A DNA stretch of 5,977 nt from Deltaproteobacteria bacterium RIFCSPHIGHO2_02_FULL_40_11 (GTDB taxonomy: Bacteria > Bdellovibrionota > JACOXK01 > 2-02-FULL-40-11), in contig MGRI01000084.1 in assembly GCA_001798105.1 (NCBI GenBank), positions 3,872 to 9,848 on the forward strand, in the 5' to 3' direction. Of this stretch, positions 1-5,268 are shown one piece after another. The first letter of the stretch is position 1; each line of letters begins with the position of its first letter. The position numbers and the translations under genes are program-made. The notes beneath the pieces are model-generated. The model searched no databases. It had not been told where the DNA came from and saw nothing but the letters and a program-made list of their open reading frames with translations.

Positions 1-68
1 CTGGAATTGGAAACGCCCCGAAGCACCAACCCCGCAGGTGCATTAAATTAATTTAAGCTCTGCTCTGG
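1..68. other. Left-edge non-coding or gene-end segment
   Basis: This short stretch lies downstream of the leftmost minus-strand gene. I see no supported gene. It contains a small inverted repeat on either strand (GCACC, nine bases, GGTGC, at about 24-42) that lacks a following T run, so it is not a convincing intrinsic terminator. On the plus strand the sequence is open from the edge to a TAA at 49-51, which would read as a 16-residue C-terminal tail, and another frame is open to about 46. Either could be the end of a convergent gene, but such short tails cannot be told from chance. It is visibly more GC-rich in positions 10-42 than the genes beside it. Confidence 0.3.
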
Positions 69-575
69 CTAATATGAAACACACATCAAGCTAGAACCTA
101 TGGACCGAGATCCTCGAGAAATTCTACATGGATAATTACTGCCGCAATGTGCTTGATAGCCCCATCCTTGAGCATCAATATTGCGAGTCCAAAAAGTGCC
201 ACTGGCTCTGTCAATCACCTCACGAAAACCATATCTCTCGGCACGTTTATAATCTTCTACAGAAGGAACAGAGCCTCCGATAGATTGACACTCTCTTACG
301 GCTTCAGAATCCAAAACAATTTCGCCATTATCTGGCCCCTTGTTTGCGTATGAAAATCGATAGTCACTCCAAGTAACGCTATCAGGCCCCATCCACGCAT
401 GAGATTCACCACGCCAATCAACTTTTGTAAATTGATAGCCTTTCGCTGTTATGCATGTAAAACCAATAGCTGCATTTCGAATTTGATACCTGCTACAATA
501 GTCCAAAGCGAAAGCAGCATTCGCTGCGCATAAAACAAAAGCAACCACTGAAAAAATAATTTTAAAACGTTTCAT
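69..575 (-). CDS. Secreted Cys-containing protein with Lcl/DUF1566-like (C-type-lectin-like) pattern
   Basis: This 168-residue protein opens with a clear Sec signal peptide: basic MKRFK, a hydrophobic core, and a likely cut after AFA at residue 23. The mature part has six cysteines (27, 41, 96, 144, 150, 165), an even number that suits disulfides outside the cytoplasm. The order of motifs, a GESHAWMGPDSVTW segment at 57-69, ECQSIGGSVPSVEDY at 95-109, GFREV at 116-120, FWTRN at 128-132 and a terminal SSLMCV, matches the Lcl (DUF1566-type) fold, whose usual form is a CxxLGGxLPSxxE stretch, a YWSS/FWS stretch and a final RCV. The fold is often a ligand-binding or structural module on secreted proteins; its ligand here is unknown. 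The start is well fixed by AAGGAGG five bases upstream of ATG. It has its own 146-bp leader, so it may be transcribed apart from the gene upstream. Assignment to the family is by motif memory, not by a search. Confidence 0.85.
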   Translation of the reverse strand: MKRFKIIFSVVAFVLCAANAAFALDYCSRYQIRNAAIGFTCITAKGYQFTKVDWRGESHAWMGPDSVTWSDYRFSYANKGPDNGEIVLDSEAVRECQSIGGSVPSVEDYKRAERYGFREVIDRASGTFWTRNIDAQGWGYQAHCGSNYPCRISRGSRSIGSSLMCVSY

Positions 576-721
576 ATTATCCTCCTTAAAAATTGCGCTC
601 CTTGTAACATGCCCTCATATGAAGGGCAAGTCATAAATGAAAAATATTTCTGGGAAAATACCTATAGAACATCATTAATGCTATCTTAAGCCCTTAGAAC
701 ATTGGCGTTCAACTAACCAAA
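576..721 (-). promoter_or_regulatory. Leader/intergenic region upstream of the Lcl-like gene, with hairpin
   Basis: This 146-bp gap must hold the end of the 526-residue gene's transcript and probably a promoter for the Lcl-like gene. A hairpin at 610-628 (TGCCCT/AGGGCA arms, seven-base loop) has no T run on either side, so it is not an ordinary intrinsic terminator; it could be a leader structure or an operator palindrome. Farther upstream TAGAACAT occurs twice on the plus strand (665-672 and 695-702), 30 bp apart, about three helical turns. Minus-strand promoter candidates, such as TTAAGA with TATAGG 17 bases later, are weak. No small gene with a ribosome binding site is visible. Confidence 0.35.
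581..587 (-). promoter_or_regulatory. Ribosome binding site of the Lcl-like gene
   Basis: On the minus strand AAGGAGG, a full Shine-Dalgarno match, stands five bases before the ATG at 573-575. This is the strongest ribosome binding site in the window and fixes the start. Confidence 0.85.
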
Positions 722-2302
722 TTAACGACGATTGGGAACTATCATTATTGCATGTAATATTTCCTCATGTAATTGAGTATTATTTTCATCACTTGCCATT
801 TGCAATGCAGGCTTTAAAATATCTTCAATAATCATATCATAAACTATATCTGGACGTCTTTTTTGAAATTTTTTATCGCTAATAATTGATTCAAGTGACC
901 GAACAGCCCTAAACTGACATTCCTTTCTTGAAAGAGAACGTATTTGATAGTGCCACCCATCAGCAGGTTCTTTCTCCGGAAACGACGGTAATGAAATAGA
1001 CCGTTGCGTCTTAAAGTTAAAGTTCAACAATTTCTTATAAAAAAGCAGAATCTCCCGAAGTTCATATTTTGATAAACTTCGTGGTAACTCCCACTTTATA
1101 GCGCTCTGGAAGCGCCTTAAGCTCGAATCCAGGACGAATCTCTCACCATCTCCTGGAAAAGGTGCTGGCAGGAAGTATCTCTCCTCCGACTGATTATTAT
1201 CATCATCTTCTTCTAGCGAAGGCTCTTGCGGGCTCTCATTTGATTTTTCTCTTTTTTCGACTTTTTCGACAATTCTTTCTAATTCTTTGGTTATTCCTTC
1301 AAGTCCTTCTTGTATTTTAGTAAGGTAGTCTTGTCTTTTTTCCAGTTTTGCATTCAATATTCTATGTAATTTACATGGGGTACACTCTTCATTATTAAAT
1401 GAATATGTTAAGCCTGTCTTTTCTGTAACAAAATTTTTAATTCCGTTTAAATCGTTTTTACTGACTGGGTAATCATTAATGCCTAAAAAAATCATCGCTG
1501 AAGCGAGACGATCTTTTTCAGGAAGATCTGTATTATTGAAACGACTAAATAAAAATACTATACCGTGTCTTCTCATCCCGAGATGTGGATTTATATATTT
1601 TTTTTGTAAAAGGATAATTTGTTCTATATTTTTACTTTCAAGAGAAATATGCTTTAATTCATCATCGGCTAACGCAATAGCTTGGTTCAATTTTTCAGTC
1701 GCGATATGATCGCTACGATCAACAATTTCTTTTGCTAATTTTTCAGCATTAAAACTTTCATCCTTAAATAAATCTTCTGGATTTGTGTAATTTGGTACTG
1801 GAATTAAGAGCCTTATTAAGGCTAGATGCAAGTCTTCAAAGTGATATTCTGAGGCTTTGTGTATATTTGAAATAATTAAGTTGTTAATCATTTCTTTATA
1901 AATTAATTTTTGTTTTTCATACATTTCTGAGTCCAAAATAATTCGGCTTAAAGATTCTAATGCTCGATTAAGTTGTTCGTATTCAAAAAGAGTTAATTCC
2001 CTTTCGGAGTAAGCTTGGCCGATTCGAAGAATGCGGTGATACCGGTCTAATATTTTTTCCTGTAAGATCTGGACCTGCGATTCTGACAACATCCCATCTA
2101 TCTTTTTTAGCATTTCTTCCCCTGCCAAAAAATCAGCATTGAGTAACTCTATTTTATGCTTTTCTTCTTGGCTTAACTCATCAGATAAATCTTCTGTATT
2201 TGCAAAAGCGCTTAAACCACCTGCAAGATTTATTCCCACAGAAAATATAATTAAAAACATGACTTTAAATCGAAACATTACCCCCCCCTTAAATGATTTC
2301 AT
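722..2302 (-). CDS. Secreted helical protein with duplicated ~60-residue module, paralogue of the 722-residue protein
   Basis: I do not recognise a named family. The start chosen gives 526 residues: ATG at 2300-2302 has AGGAG eight bases upstream. A second in-frame ATG at 2276-2278 follows a G8 run and would give the tighter signal peptide MFRFKVMFLIIF; the likely cut is after LSAFA (residue 34). The mature protein is mostly charged and helical. Residues 113-171 form a module (RALESLSRIILD..LIYKEMIN..DLHLALIR..PVPN) that is repeated at 466-524 (RAVRSLESIISD..IVYDMIIE..QLHEEILH..IVPN). Residues 113 to about 350 align by eye with about 394-630 of the large protein encoded upstream. A CTPC pair sits at 307-310, a coiled-coil-like stretch at about 318-350 and an acidic low-complexity linker at 351-374. 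The upstream hairpin at 2335-2359 suggests separate transcription or attenuation. Export is well supported; the role is unknown and could be structural or scaffolding. Confidence 0.85.
   Translation of the reverse strand: MKSFKGGVMFRFKVMFLIIFSVGINLAGGLSAFANTEDLSDELSQEEKHKIELLNADFLAGEEMLKKIDGMLSESQVQILQEKILDRYHRILRIGQAYSERELTLFEYEQLNRALESLSRIILDSEMYEKQKLIYKEMINNLIISNIHKASEYHFEDLHLALIRLLIPVPNYTNPEDLFKDESFNAEKLAKEIVDRSDHIATEKLNQAIALADDELKHISLESKNIEQIILLQKKYINPHLGMRRHGIVFLFSRFNNTDLPEKDRLASAMIFLGINDYPVSKNDLNGIKNFVTEKTGLTYSFNNEECTPCKLHRILNAKLEKRQDYLTKIQEGLEGITKELERIVEKVEKREKSNESPQEPSLEEDDDNNQSEERYFLPAPFPGDGERFVLDSSLRRFQSAIKWELPRSLSKYELREILLFYKKLLNFNFKTQRSISLPSFPEKEPADGWHYQIRSLSRKECQFRAVRSLESIISDKKFQKRRPDIVYDMIIEDILKPALQMASDENNTQLHEEILHAIMIVPNRR
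2281..2288 (-). repeat. G8 homopolymer tract between two candidate starts
   Basis: Eight consecutive G on the minus strand lie inside the first codons of the 526-residue reading (encoding the K-G-G-V stretch) and just upstream of the inner ATG. Tracts of this length are known sites of slipped-strand length change in other bacteria; here the tract would affect the frame from the outer start and the spacing for the inner start. Confidence 0.7.
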
Positions 2303-2310
2303 TGATTTTT

Positions 2311-2315
2311 CTCCT
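2311..2315 (-). promoter_or_regulatory. Ribosome binding site choosing the 2302 start
   Basis: AGGAG on the minus strand lies eight bases before the ATG at 2300-2302 and favours this start over an upstream in-frame ATG at 2330-2332, which has no ribosome binding site and would sit next to the terminator T run. A rival site, AAGGGG at the head of the G8 tract (2281-2288), could serve the inner ATG at 2276-2278. Confidence 0.6.
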
Positions 2316-2329
2316 GATAAAATTAAACC

Positions 2330-2363
2330 CAAATAAAAAAGGCACTCGATGTGAGCGCCCGGT
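2330..2363 (-). repeat. 34-bp hairpin block, copy 1
   Basis: The plus-strand block begins with CAAATAAAAAAGGC and ends with GCGCCCGGT. Both flanks are identical, at identical spacing, to a second block at 2986-3019; only the central 11 bases differ. Each copy sits about 30 bases in front of a gene start and contains the terminator described above. Confidence 0.75.
2335..2359 (-). terminator. Intrinsic terminator after the His-rich gene / in front of the 526-residue gene
   Basis: Read on the minus strand, GGCGCTC, a five-base loop ACATC, and GAGTGCC form a seven-pair stem with one G-U pair, followed at once by TTTTTTATTT. The same pair on the plus strand would be an A-C mismatch and no T run follows there, so it acts on minus-strand transcripts. 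It lies about 40 bases after the stop of the His-rich gene (2401) and ends about 32 bases before the next start, so it either ends the upstream transcript or acts as a leader attenuator. Confidence 0.8.
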
Positions 2364-2400
2364 TAAAATTTGAAATTGTTTATTGAAAAATTAAAAAAAC

Positions 2401-2955
2401 TTACCTTTCTTCTGTGGCTTCATTTTGTTGAGCTTCTTTACGATTTCGATCAATGATCTCTTGTAATTTGGTTGCTCCTTCACGAATCATTGAAACACAT
2501 TCATATAAAACACCTGAATCATTTTTGAGTTCTTCAGGTGTCATCCCAGCTCTGTCAGAATAAGCGCGAAGTTTATCTGCTGCACTGCCGAAGGTACCCA
2601 TTGCTGTCTTAATCGCTTGATAATCAGCTTCCGCAATCACTTCACGGCCTTTTTCATGATTGCTTTTAAAAATGAGTAAATGTCCATTTAAAATACTGAG
2701 TTTTGTTTGGAGTTGGTTCACCATGATCGTCGCAAACATGCCACCGCCATGGTGTGGATGATAATCTAAGAAACGCAGCCTGCCATCACTTTGACGTTTC
2801 AACTCATTAGCCACTTCATTAAGGTCATGGTGGCTAATTGCTAATAAACCTCTGCTGGTTGGGTTATCCCAAATGGCACTCGCATTAAGATTTAAACCAA
2901 CAAAAAAAGTAATACCAAGAACCCATCCCAAAACTACGTTTCTAAATTGATACAT
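2401..2955 (-). CDS. Small secreted His-rich helical protein
   Basis: I do not recognise this 184-residue protein. The start at 2953-2955 is chosen because GAGGGGG stands six bases upstream; the longer in-frame reading begins inside the upstream hairpin and has no ribosome binding site. Residues 1-27 are a signal peptide (hydrophobic WVLGITFFVGLNL, cut after ASA). The mature part of about 157 residues looks all-helical, with a His-rich N-terminal half: SHHDLNEV at 41-48, HPHHGGG at 66-72, H92 and H100. That clustering would suit metal or haem binding, but no CxxCH haem site is present and the single cysteine is C153. The C-terminal third is a likely amphipathic helix ending in a charged tail. 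Helical-bundle periplasmic proteins are a possible comparison, not a conclusion. It lies between the two paralogous large genes, with a hairpin terminator on either side, so it may form its own transcription unit. Confidence 0.8.
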   Translation of the reverse strand: MYQFRNVVLGWVLGITFFVGLNLNASAIWDNPTSRGLLAISHHDLNEVANELKRQSDGRLRFLDYHPHHGGGMFATIMVNQLQTKLSILNGHLLIFKSNHEKGREVIAEADYQAIKTAMGTFGSAADKLRAYSDRAGMTPEELKNDSGVLYECVSMIREGATKLQEIIDRNRKEAQQNEATEER

Positions 2956-2961
2956 TTTATT

Positions 2962-2968
2962 CCCCCTC
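2962..2968 (-). promoter_or_regulatory. Ribosome binding site of the His-rich gene
   Basis: GAGGGGG on the minus strand lies six bases before the ATG at 2953-2955. It decides the start in favour of the 184-residue protein over a 200-residue reading. Confidence 0.75.
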
Positions 2969-2979
2969 AAATAGATTGA

Positions 2980-3008
2980 ATTATACAAATAAAAAAGGCG
3001 CATATAAA
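2980..3008 (-). promoter_or_regulatory. Candidate promoter of the His-rich gene (proximal)
   Basis: On the minus strand TTTATA (3003-3008, four of six bases of the -35 consensus) is followed after exactly 17 bases by TATAAT (2980-2985). The -35 box lies inside the hairpin of the 34-bp block, and the start point would fall near 2973, giving a leader of about 20 bases with the ribosome binding site. If used, transcription starts beyond the terminator. Confidence 0.45.
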
Positions 3009-3019
3009 ATGCGCCCGGT
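2986..3019 (-). repeat. 34-bp hairpin block, copy 2
   Basis: This is the partner of the block at 2330-2363: the same length, the same 14-base and 9-base flanks, the same five-base loop size, and a different but still complementary inner stem. The block abuts TATAAT at 2980-2985. Confidence 0.75.
2991..3015 (-). terminator. Intrinsic terminator in front of the His-rich gene
   Basis: Read on the minus strand, GGCGCAT, a five-base loop and ATGCGCC form a perfect seven-pair stem followed directly by TTTTTTATTT. It lies about 85 bases after the stop of the large gene, behind another terminator-like hairpin at 3038-3084, and ends about 35 bases before the start of the His-rich gene. Confidence 0.8.
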
Positions 3020-3029
3020 ACTGCTTAAT

Positions 3030-3038
3030 ATTATAGCA
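3030..3038 (-). promoter_or_regulatory. Extended -10 element between the tandem hairpins
   Basis: TGCTATAAT on the minus strand is a perfect extended -10 box. Only a poor -35 (TTAGAA, three of six) lies 17 bases upstream, at 3053-3058, but extended -10 promoters need little -35. The start point would be near 3023, so the transcript would meet the hairpin and T run at 2991-3015 almost at once. Confidence 0.4.
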
Positions 3039-3084
3039 AAAAATGGGTTAAATTTCTAATAGTTTTTTAATCTTATAACCCATT
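3038..3084 (-). terminator. Terminator-like hairpin of the 722-residue gene
   Basis: On the minus strand AATGGGTTA and TAACCCATT form perfect nine-base arms around a 25-base AT-rich loop, and the second arm runs straight into six T. It begins 15 bases after the stop at 3100. The large loop and AT-rich stem make it weaker than the GC-rich hairpin farther on, but position and T run fit the end of this gene. Confidence 0.55.
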
Positions 3085-3099
3085 AATATTACTTAGGTT

Positions 3100-5268
3100 T
3101 TAGTCGCCAAAAACATCCCCAAGAATATCCTGTCTTTCATCCACTATTTTTTCTTCACTCACATTCACCTGATTTGTCGTCTCAAAACCCATGCTTTCCT
3201 TCGCTGCTTGCAATTCTTGCTTCAACCGATCACAGGCCTCAGATCCTTGTACACAGATGCGTTCTTCTTCGGAACCAGCTTTAGCAGCCTTTGCCTTGGC
3301 TTCAAAGGCGACCTTGGCCCCTTGGGTTCTTTCAATCGCAAGGTTAAAATGATCAAATATCTCCTTTTGTATGCCTGTCGGTACGCGATTTAGCTTTTGA
3401 TCAATTTGTGCAATCATCGTTTGTAAATTTTCCATACGCTCAATTGTTTCTTGAATATCCGAGTTATCTTCACAATCTGCTTTTTCTTTTTTTGCAACGG
3501 TATCTTTGAAATTTTCTTTTTCTTCAAGCTTATACTTTTCTAAAAAGGCTTGGATCGCATCAAAATCTTTTTGTTTAATACCTTTGCCTTTATCCATCAT
3601 GCGTTTTAAATAAAGGAGGGCGGCCATACGTCGGGTTTCAAGATTGCGATCTTTATTTTTAAACCTTGCTAAAAGTTCTGCTTCATCAAAATTTTCCATC
3701 TCAATTAAAATATTTATACCTTTTTCCATCACTTCAATCGCGGTTTCAATTTTTCGTACTGCTGCCGTGGGGTCAGATGAAATTAAATCAACCAAGCTCT
3801 CATCTAAAATATCTGTTAAAATACTTGTATCCCTTAATAAAGATTCATCTACCTTCACCAAAGCTTCATTTATCTTCTTAGACACATTTTGGGATTCTAA
3901 TTTACCATCGTCTACATTTTCAAAAGTTCGAATTGCTGCCTTATGTAAATCCAAATCATACGCTTCAATGGTTTGATCTATTTTGGGCGCAATCGTTTTA
4001 TTAATAATCTCTTCATACACAAGCTGTGGTTTTTGGGCCTGCATTTGGGGGTCTGAAATAATGCGACTTAAAGACTCCAACGCGATCTTTTGCTTTTCGC
4101 GTTCAAATGCGCTTGGCTTTTGGGCTTGTAATAAGCGATTGATGCCGAAGGGATCTCCGCCTTCGCGGAGATGACGAGCGCCGGACTCAGAATGACGGAC
4201 GCTGGACTCTCGATCGGGCTGCGTTTGTACCGATACGGGCGTCTTTTCTTTTTGGTCGACTTGAAGAAGCCTTCTAAAATCTTCCATCATTTTTTTAGAA
4301 TCTTCAGAATTTTGTGCCGCCTCTTTTAGCTTTTCTTCTTTGAGTGCCACTTCTTGCTTTAAGGTTTCTAACTCTTGGTTTTGGGCAGGCGTAAATTTGG
4401 GCTGATAAATCTTTTTCGTTTCTTTTTCTTCTTCTGCACTCTTATTTTGGGCTTCATTATAAGCAAGATTTACAGGCTTATAGAGGGGCGAGTTTTGGGC
4501 GTTGGCTTGAAAGACTTTTCTTTCATGATTGGTTACAGCTTGATCTCCCGCACTCACATACTCTTGAAACTTTTTATCTGTGTATTGAAAAGAAGGTTTT
4601 TCTTCAACTTTAAACACAGGTAGATTGATTTCGATGGCGTCGATGTTTAGGGGGTCAGATTCTTCGCCCTTCGGGCTCAGAATGACGGGCGCTTCGGTCG
4701 GAATGACGGGTGCACCTTGAGGTTCCCGTTGGGTTGCCGTAATACTTCGGGATTCTTCGGTCCTTAGATCCCCCGCCTTCGCGGGGGATGACAGATCCTT
4801 CGCGGGGGATGACGATTCAAAAAACTCGTCTTCCAGGGCGCTTAAAACGGTTGAGAAATCTGAAAAGTTTTCTTTGGCAGAGAGTTCTTTTTTGGGAGCT
4901 TTTTCAAAAACAGGCTTTTGAAGATCTGAAGGCGCACGATTGGGTTTCTGTTTGGCGTAACGAATCACAGGTTTTTGGATGGGCTTTTGGATCCCCGCCT
5001 TCGCGGGGATGACAGAAGCCTTCACGGGGATGACAGAAGCCTTCGTTGGGATGACAGGCTTCGCGGGGATGACAGAAGGCGTTTCTGGCTTTAAAAGTGA
5101 GTCTGCCTTCAGAAACTCTTCCACAGAAGAAATCCCCAGTTGTTGCAGCAGGTCTTTTTCTGTGTCGGAAAGCTTGGTTTGTGAAAAAACCGGAAGTGCC
5201 ATAAACACGAAAAGCACGGTTAGTTTTAAAATTTTATGAAATTCTAATGAATCTTTAATCTTCTTCAT
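3100..5268 (-). CDS. Large secreted helical protein with repeat-filled linker, paralogue of the 526-residue protein
   Basis: I do not recognise a named family. From ATG at 5266-5268 it is 722 residues. Residues 1-29 are a signal peptide (basic start, hydrophobic ILKLTVLFVFMALP, cut after VFS). Then come a short helical segment (30-60) and a long low-complexity Pro/Lys linker (about 61-375) interrupted by peptides coded by DNA repeats: SVIPAKP/VIPTKA/SVIPVKA/SVIPAKAGIQ at 65-94, SSPAKDLSSPAKAGDL at 153-168, PVIPTEAPVILSPKGEE at 187-203 and VRHSESGARHLREGGDP at 357-373. A coiled-coil-like stretch spans 298-335. From about 394 (IALESLSRIISD..LVYEEIIN..DLHKAAIR) to about 630 it aligns by eye with residues 113-350 of the 526-residue protein; the tail is charged and helical with C672 and C679. 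No strong ribosome binding site precedes the start; an upstream in-frame ATG at 5314-5316 follows a T10 run and has none either. Export is likely; function unknown, perhaps an envelope scaffold. Confidence 0.85.
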   Translation of the reverse strand: MKKIKDSLEFHKILKLTVLFVFMALPVFSQTKLSDTEKDLLQQLGISSVEEFLKADSLLKPETPSVIPAKPVIPTKASVIPVKASVIPAKAGIQKPIQKPVIRYAKQKPNRAPSDLQKPVFEKAPKKELSAKENFSDFSTVLSALEDEFFESSSPAKDLSSPAKAGDLRTEESRSITATQREPQGAPVIPTEAPVILSPKGEESDPLNIDAIEINLPVFKVEEKPSFQYTDKKFQEYVSAGDQAVTNHERKVFQANAQNSPLYKPVNLAYNEAQNKSAEEEKETKKIYQPKFTPAQNQELETLKQEVALKEEKLKEAAQNSEDSKKMMEDFRRLLQVDQKEKTPVSVQTQPDRESSVRHSESGARHLREGGDPFGINRLLQAQKPSAFEREKQKIALESLSRIISDPQMQAQKPQLVYEEIINKTIAPKIDQTIEAYDLDLHKAAIRTFENVDDGKLESQNVSKKINEALVKVDESLLRDTSILTDILDESLVDLISSDPTAAVRKIETAIEVMEKGINILIEMENFDEAELLARFKNKDRNLETRRMAALLYLKRMMDKGKGIKQKDFDAIQAFLEKYKLEEKENFKDTVAKKEKADCEDNSDIQETIERMENLQTMIAQIDQKLNRVPTGIQKEIFDHFNLAIERTQGAKVAFEAKAKAAKAGSEEERICVQGSEACDRLKQELQAAKESMGFETTNQVNVSEEKIVDERQDILGDVFGD
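4153..4200 (-). repeat. Palindromic repeat cluster A inside the large gene
   Basis: A perfect palindrome (arms ATCTCCGC and GCGGAGAT around CTTC, 4153-4172) is followed by a CTCAGAATGACGG stretch at 4186-4198 that recurs in cluster B at 4676-4688. In the protein it reads as ARHLREGGDP, a different phase from the other two clusters. It lies between the coiled-coil region and the conserved module. Confidence 0.8.
4653..4813 (-). repeat. Compound repeat cluster B inside the large gene
   Basis: The cluster holds several related pieces: a GATTCTTCGCCC...CTCAGAATGACGG unit at about 4658-4688, a shortened CGGAATGACGGG unit at about 4699-4710, a perfect palindrome at 4768-4789 (nine-base arms ATCCCCCGC and GCGGGGGAT around CTTC), and a partial second copy at 4794-4813. 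Pieces of this sort usually lie between genes; here they are translated in the linker. Confidence 0.75.
4991..5077 (-). repeat. Palindrome plus four-copy tandem array (cluster C) in the large gene
   Basis: A perfect palindrome (arms ATCCCCGC and GCGGGGAT around CTTC, 4991-5010) leads into four degenerate copies of a 19-21 bp unit (GCCTTCGCGGGGATGACAGAA type) at 4997-5017, 5018-5038, 5039-5057 and 5058-5077. The whole array is 81 bases, a multiple of three, and translates as successive VIPxKA peptides. The third and fourth units have length changes that cancel, so the frame is kept. Confidence 0.85.

Noticed and set aside
1..51. Plus-strand gene tail converging on the Lcl-like gene
   Set aside because: Two plus frames are open for only about 15 codons from the edge; neither can be distinguished from chance.
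2956..3003. Upstream start for the His-rich protein
   Set aside because: The longer reading begins inside the terminator stem and has no ribosome binding site, whereas GAGGGGG is correctly placed for the start at 2955.
3644..4623. Other plus-strand frames across the large gene
   Set aside because: They lie wholly antisense to a well-supported exported protein, show Ser/Phe/Ile-rich composition typical of shadows, and lack ribosome binding sites.
4991..5077. CRISPR array
   Set aside because: The repeat units are only 19-21 bp, directly contiguous with no spacers, and translated.
4991..5077. VIPxKA peptide as a functional protein motif
   Set aside because: The same DNA palindrome is read in another phase in the same gene, so the DNA repeat explains the peptide more simply than selection for the peptide.
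4979..5239. Plus-strand reading frame with repeated GMTEAF-type peptides
   Set aside because: It is the antisense shadow of repeat cluster C within the large gene. It has no ribosome binding site and its peptides merely reflect the tandem DNA repeats.
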